In this document: piece by piece, positions 23,078-24,659 of the stretch | Position numbering within the stretch: the stretch's first letter is position 1 | Layout: the number at the start of each line of letters is the position of its first letter | From: Bacillota bacterium | Lineage (GTDB): Bacteria > Bacillota > Clostridia > Christensenellales > Aristaeellaceae | Direction of reading: 5' to 3' | NCBI GenBank assembly: GCA_023409955.1 | Contig: JAEYQQ010000091.1 | Coordinates: 1-24,659, forward strand | DNA: 24,659 nt | The notes under the pieces: model-generated | Seen by the model: the letters and a program-made list of their open reading frames with translations, nothing else | Told to the model about the DNA's origin: nothing | Databases searched by the model: none | Translations under genes and position numbers: made by a program

Positions 23078-23413
23078 ATGGAAAACTATTCAGAGCATGC
23101 GAAAGTGTTTAAAGCACTTGGAGATCCCAAACGATTGATGATTTTAGATATGCTTTCCTGCGGTGAATTGTGTGCCTGTATGATTCTGGAGAAATTTCAA
23201 ATGTCTCAATCTACACTATCGCATCACATGAAACTTTTATGTGAGAGCGGCCTTGTCAAAAGCAGGCAGCAAGGTAAATGGACATACTACTCCCTTCATT
23301 TGGATTCCATCAGTAAAACAAAGCATCTGTTCTGTACCTTAACAGCGGACAAGGAAAACTGTATATGCAAAGATGCTGCCGGAGATTGTGAAGGATGTGA
23401 TGATAATGAGTGA
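23078..23413 (+). CDS. arsR: ArsR/SmtB family metalloregulator
   Basis: A 111-residue winged-helix repressor of the ArsR/SmtB family, which leaves DNA when it binds metal or metalloid. KVFKALGDPKRLMILDML is the typical first helix pair. Cys32 and Cys34 sit in the ELCAC metal motif (the third cysteine of E. coli ArsR is absent; Cys28 is nearby). The recognition helix is MSQSTLSHHMKLL, and the wing is KSRQQGKWTYYSL. The C-terminus is unusually cysteine-rich (Cys86, 95, 97, 104, 107), offering a second metal site. ATG 23078 follows GTGAGGA; an upstream in-frame ATG lies inside the promoter. The 3' end overlaps hgcA, so it very likely controls hgcAB. The inducer (arsenic, mercury, other) is not decidable here. 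Confidence 0.92.
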   Translation: MENYSEHAKVFKALGDPKRLMILDMLSCGELCACMILEKFQMSQSTLSHHMKLLCESGLVKSRQQGKWTYYSLHLDSISKTKHLFCTLTADKENCICKDAAGDCEGCDDNE

Positions 23414-24485
23414 AGCAAAAAAGAGCTGCTGCTCGGCAAGTGGCTGCTGTACAGCCGATAATCTTAGCAAAAGAGAAAAATGGGTAACAGGCGAAATAAA
23501 CACACACCTGGGCACTGTGCCTGTTATTTCGACTACTCATACCTTTAGTGACATCCTTGGCGCATGGAAGGTTCGCTGGGGAATAAACCGGATGGATTAC
23601 AAAATAGACCCAGGTCTTTACGCTGTAGGCAATCCGTCTCAAACATCCCCAGTACTGGTCAGCGCAAACTATAAATTGACATTTGACACCTTGCGAAAAG
23701 AGCTTACAGGTTTGGATTGCTGGCTTTTGATACTTGATACAAAAGGCGTAAACGTCTGGTGCGCAGCAGGTAAGGGTACATTTGGCACCGATGAACTAAT
23801 AAGACGTATATCCGAAACAAAATTAGCAGAAATTGTATCTCACAGAGCCTTGGTTTTACCGCAGTTAGGTGCACCTGGTGTAAGCGCATATGAAGTAACC
23901 AAGCAAACAGGTTTTTCAGTTGTTTACGGGCCTGTAAGAGCAAATGATATAAAGGCGTTTATTGACGCTGGCTTTAAAGCAAGAGAGGAAATGCGCACCG
24001 TAAAATTTACCATGCTGGACAGGTTGGTACTCACACCTGTGGAACTGGTTGCGGCCGCCAAGATATCGTTGATGATTTTCGGTGTATTATTCCTTATTAA
24101 CCTGTTTGCATCAAGGCCTTTTGACTTGGCGGATTTCATTGTGTATGCAGGTGCTGCAATAACAGGAGCGGTCCTAACACCCATTCTTCTTCCCTTTATT
24201 CCTGGCAGAGCGTTTGCGTGGAAGGGCTGGCTGTTGGGGCTATGCTGGACGCTGGGATTCCTGTGGGGGAATGGCTGGTTTAGCCCCGATCTGCTGCTTC
24301 GTTCCATAGGGTACCTTCTGGTGCTTCCGTCATTCTCAGCATACTTGGCTATGAATTTTACAGGCTCATCGACCTATACTTCCTTTTCTGGCGTGATGAA
24401 GGAAATGAAGACGGCTGTGCCGCTCATAATGCTTTCTTCCGCCGCGGGTATTGTACTGCTACTGGTAACGAGCTTTTGGGCTTAA
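23406..24485 (+). CDS. hgcA: Mercury methylation corrinoid protein HgcA
   Basis: A 359-residue HgcA, the membrane corrinoid protein that passes a methyl group to Hg(II) to form methylmercury. The hallmark cap-helix motif NVWCAAGK is at residues 116-123, with the cobalt-coordinating Cys119, followed by GTFGTDEL. The soluble corrinoid-binding domain spans about residues 25-200 and is related to the CdhD gamma subunit of acetyl-CoA synthase. The C-terminal half carries five hydrophobic helices (about 220-235, 243-264, 275-287, 296-316, 338-358), and NFTGSSTYTSFSGV precedes the last. The N-terminus has two cysteine pairs (residues 8-9 and 14-15). Start 23406 is preferred because AAGGA at 23391-23395 is well placed; 23400 is possible. 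It overlaps arsR by 8 bases and is more AT-rich than the genes upstream of this operon. Confidence 0.96.
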   Translation: MSEAKKSCCSASGCCTADNLSKREKWVTGEINTHLGTVPVISTTHTFSDILGAWKVRWGINRMDYKIDPGLYAVGNPSQTSPVLVSANYKLTFDTLRKELTGLDCWLLILDTKGVNVWCAAGKGTFGTDELIRRISETKLAEIVSHRALVLPQLGAPGVSAYEVTKQTGFSVVYGPVRANDIKAFIDAGFKAREEMRTVKFTMLDRLVLTPVELVAAAKISLMIFGVLFLINLFASRPFDLADFIVYAGAAITGAVLTPILLPFIPGRAFAWKGWLLGLCWTLGFLWGNGWFSPDLLLRSIGYLLVLPSFSAYLAMNFTGSSTYTSFSGVMKEMKTAVPLIMLSSAAGIVLLLVTSFWA

Positions 24486-24497
24486 AAGGAGAGTTTT

Positions 24498-24659
24498 ATG
24501 AAGCAAATGTATTTGCAAAATGTCGTTACACTGCAACTGACGGAGGAAAAATGCATTGGCGGTGGTAAATGCACAGAGGTTTGCCCCCATGACGTGTTTA
24601 AGACATACGAAAGAAAAGCACAGATACTACACAAAGATCAGTGTATGGAGTGTGGTGCC
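24498..24659 (+). CDS. hgcB: Mercury methylation ferredoxin HgcB (partial, cut by window end)
   Basis: The first 54 residues of HgcB, the 4Fe-4S ferredoxin that reduces the HgcA corrinoid and hands over mercury. It starts 12 bases after the hgcA stop, with AAAAGGAGAG before the ATG. The first cluster motif reads CIGGGKCTEVCPHDVF (residues 19-34). The usual second cysteine (CxxCxxC) appears as Gly22, leaving Cys19, Cys25 and Cys29. The second motif begins at QCMECGA (residues 48-54), where the window ends. The C-terminal cysteine pair expected in HgcB is outside the window. Identity rests on the partner gene, spacing and the VCPHDVF/CMECGA signatures. Confidence 0.93.
   Translation, partial: MKQMYLQNVVTLQLTEEKCIGGGKCTEVCPHDVFKTYERKAQILHKDQCMECGA

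Overview
The window looks like an anaerobic, moderately GC-rich member of the Clostridia (Firmicutes). The markers are MutS2, a zapA–U32 peptidase pair, a Pit/DUF47 phosphate pair, a YesM/YesN-type two-component system beside a CUT1 sugar ABC importer, strong AAGGAGG ribosome sites and consensus 17-bp-spaced housekeeping promoters. The order and species cannot be fixed from the sequence alone. Two exported proteins (the cyclophilin and the sugar-binding protein) have ordinary signal peptides without a lipobox cysteine.

Positions 1-10800 are mostly conserved chromosomal genes: the tail of an unknown plus-strand gene, a minus-strand MATE exporter, a secreted cyclophilin, zapA, a two-domain U32 protein, mutS2, an OmpR-type response regulator with its histidine kinase, then chorismate mutase and shikimate kinase in one tightly overlapping run. 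Positions 10900-14106 lie on the minus strand: a DUF4180 protein, an orphan amino-acid-kinase-fold protein, and a Pit phosphate transporter with its DUF47 (PhoU-like) partner.

Positions 14107-14970 are a non-coding junction. It holds 64-65 bp tandem repeats with a conserved hairpin, a tRNA-Arg(CCT) gene with promoter and terminator, a second copy of the tRNA T-arm ending in CCA (a possible integration scar or relic tRNA), and a branched stem-loop. After this the codon use shifts to strongly CTG-biased, C-ending codons. Positions 14975-22634 form a catabolic/uptake block: an endonuclease/exonuclease/phosphatase-fold hydrolase, a histidine phosphatase, a YesM-type kinase, an AraC-type response regulator, a sugar-binding protein and two permeases, with no ATPase. 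The gene order suggests sensing and import of a sugar or phosphorylated compound, with hydrolases acting on it inside the cell.

Positions 23018-24659 are the most notable part. A distinctly more AT-rich operon contains an ArsR-family metalloregulator overlapping hgcA, followed by the start of hgcB, cut by the window end. hgcA carries the NVWCAAGK cap-helix motif and a five-helix membrane tail, and hgcB is a ferredoxin-like partner. Together they are the known determinants of microbial mercury methylation (Hg(II) to methylmercury). The operon has its own promoter, and its base composition differs from both flanks, which suggests separate acquisition. Unusual details are a missing cysteine in the first iron-sulfur motif of HgcB, paired cysteines at the HgcA N-terminus, and a cysteine-rich ArsR tail.
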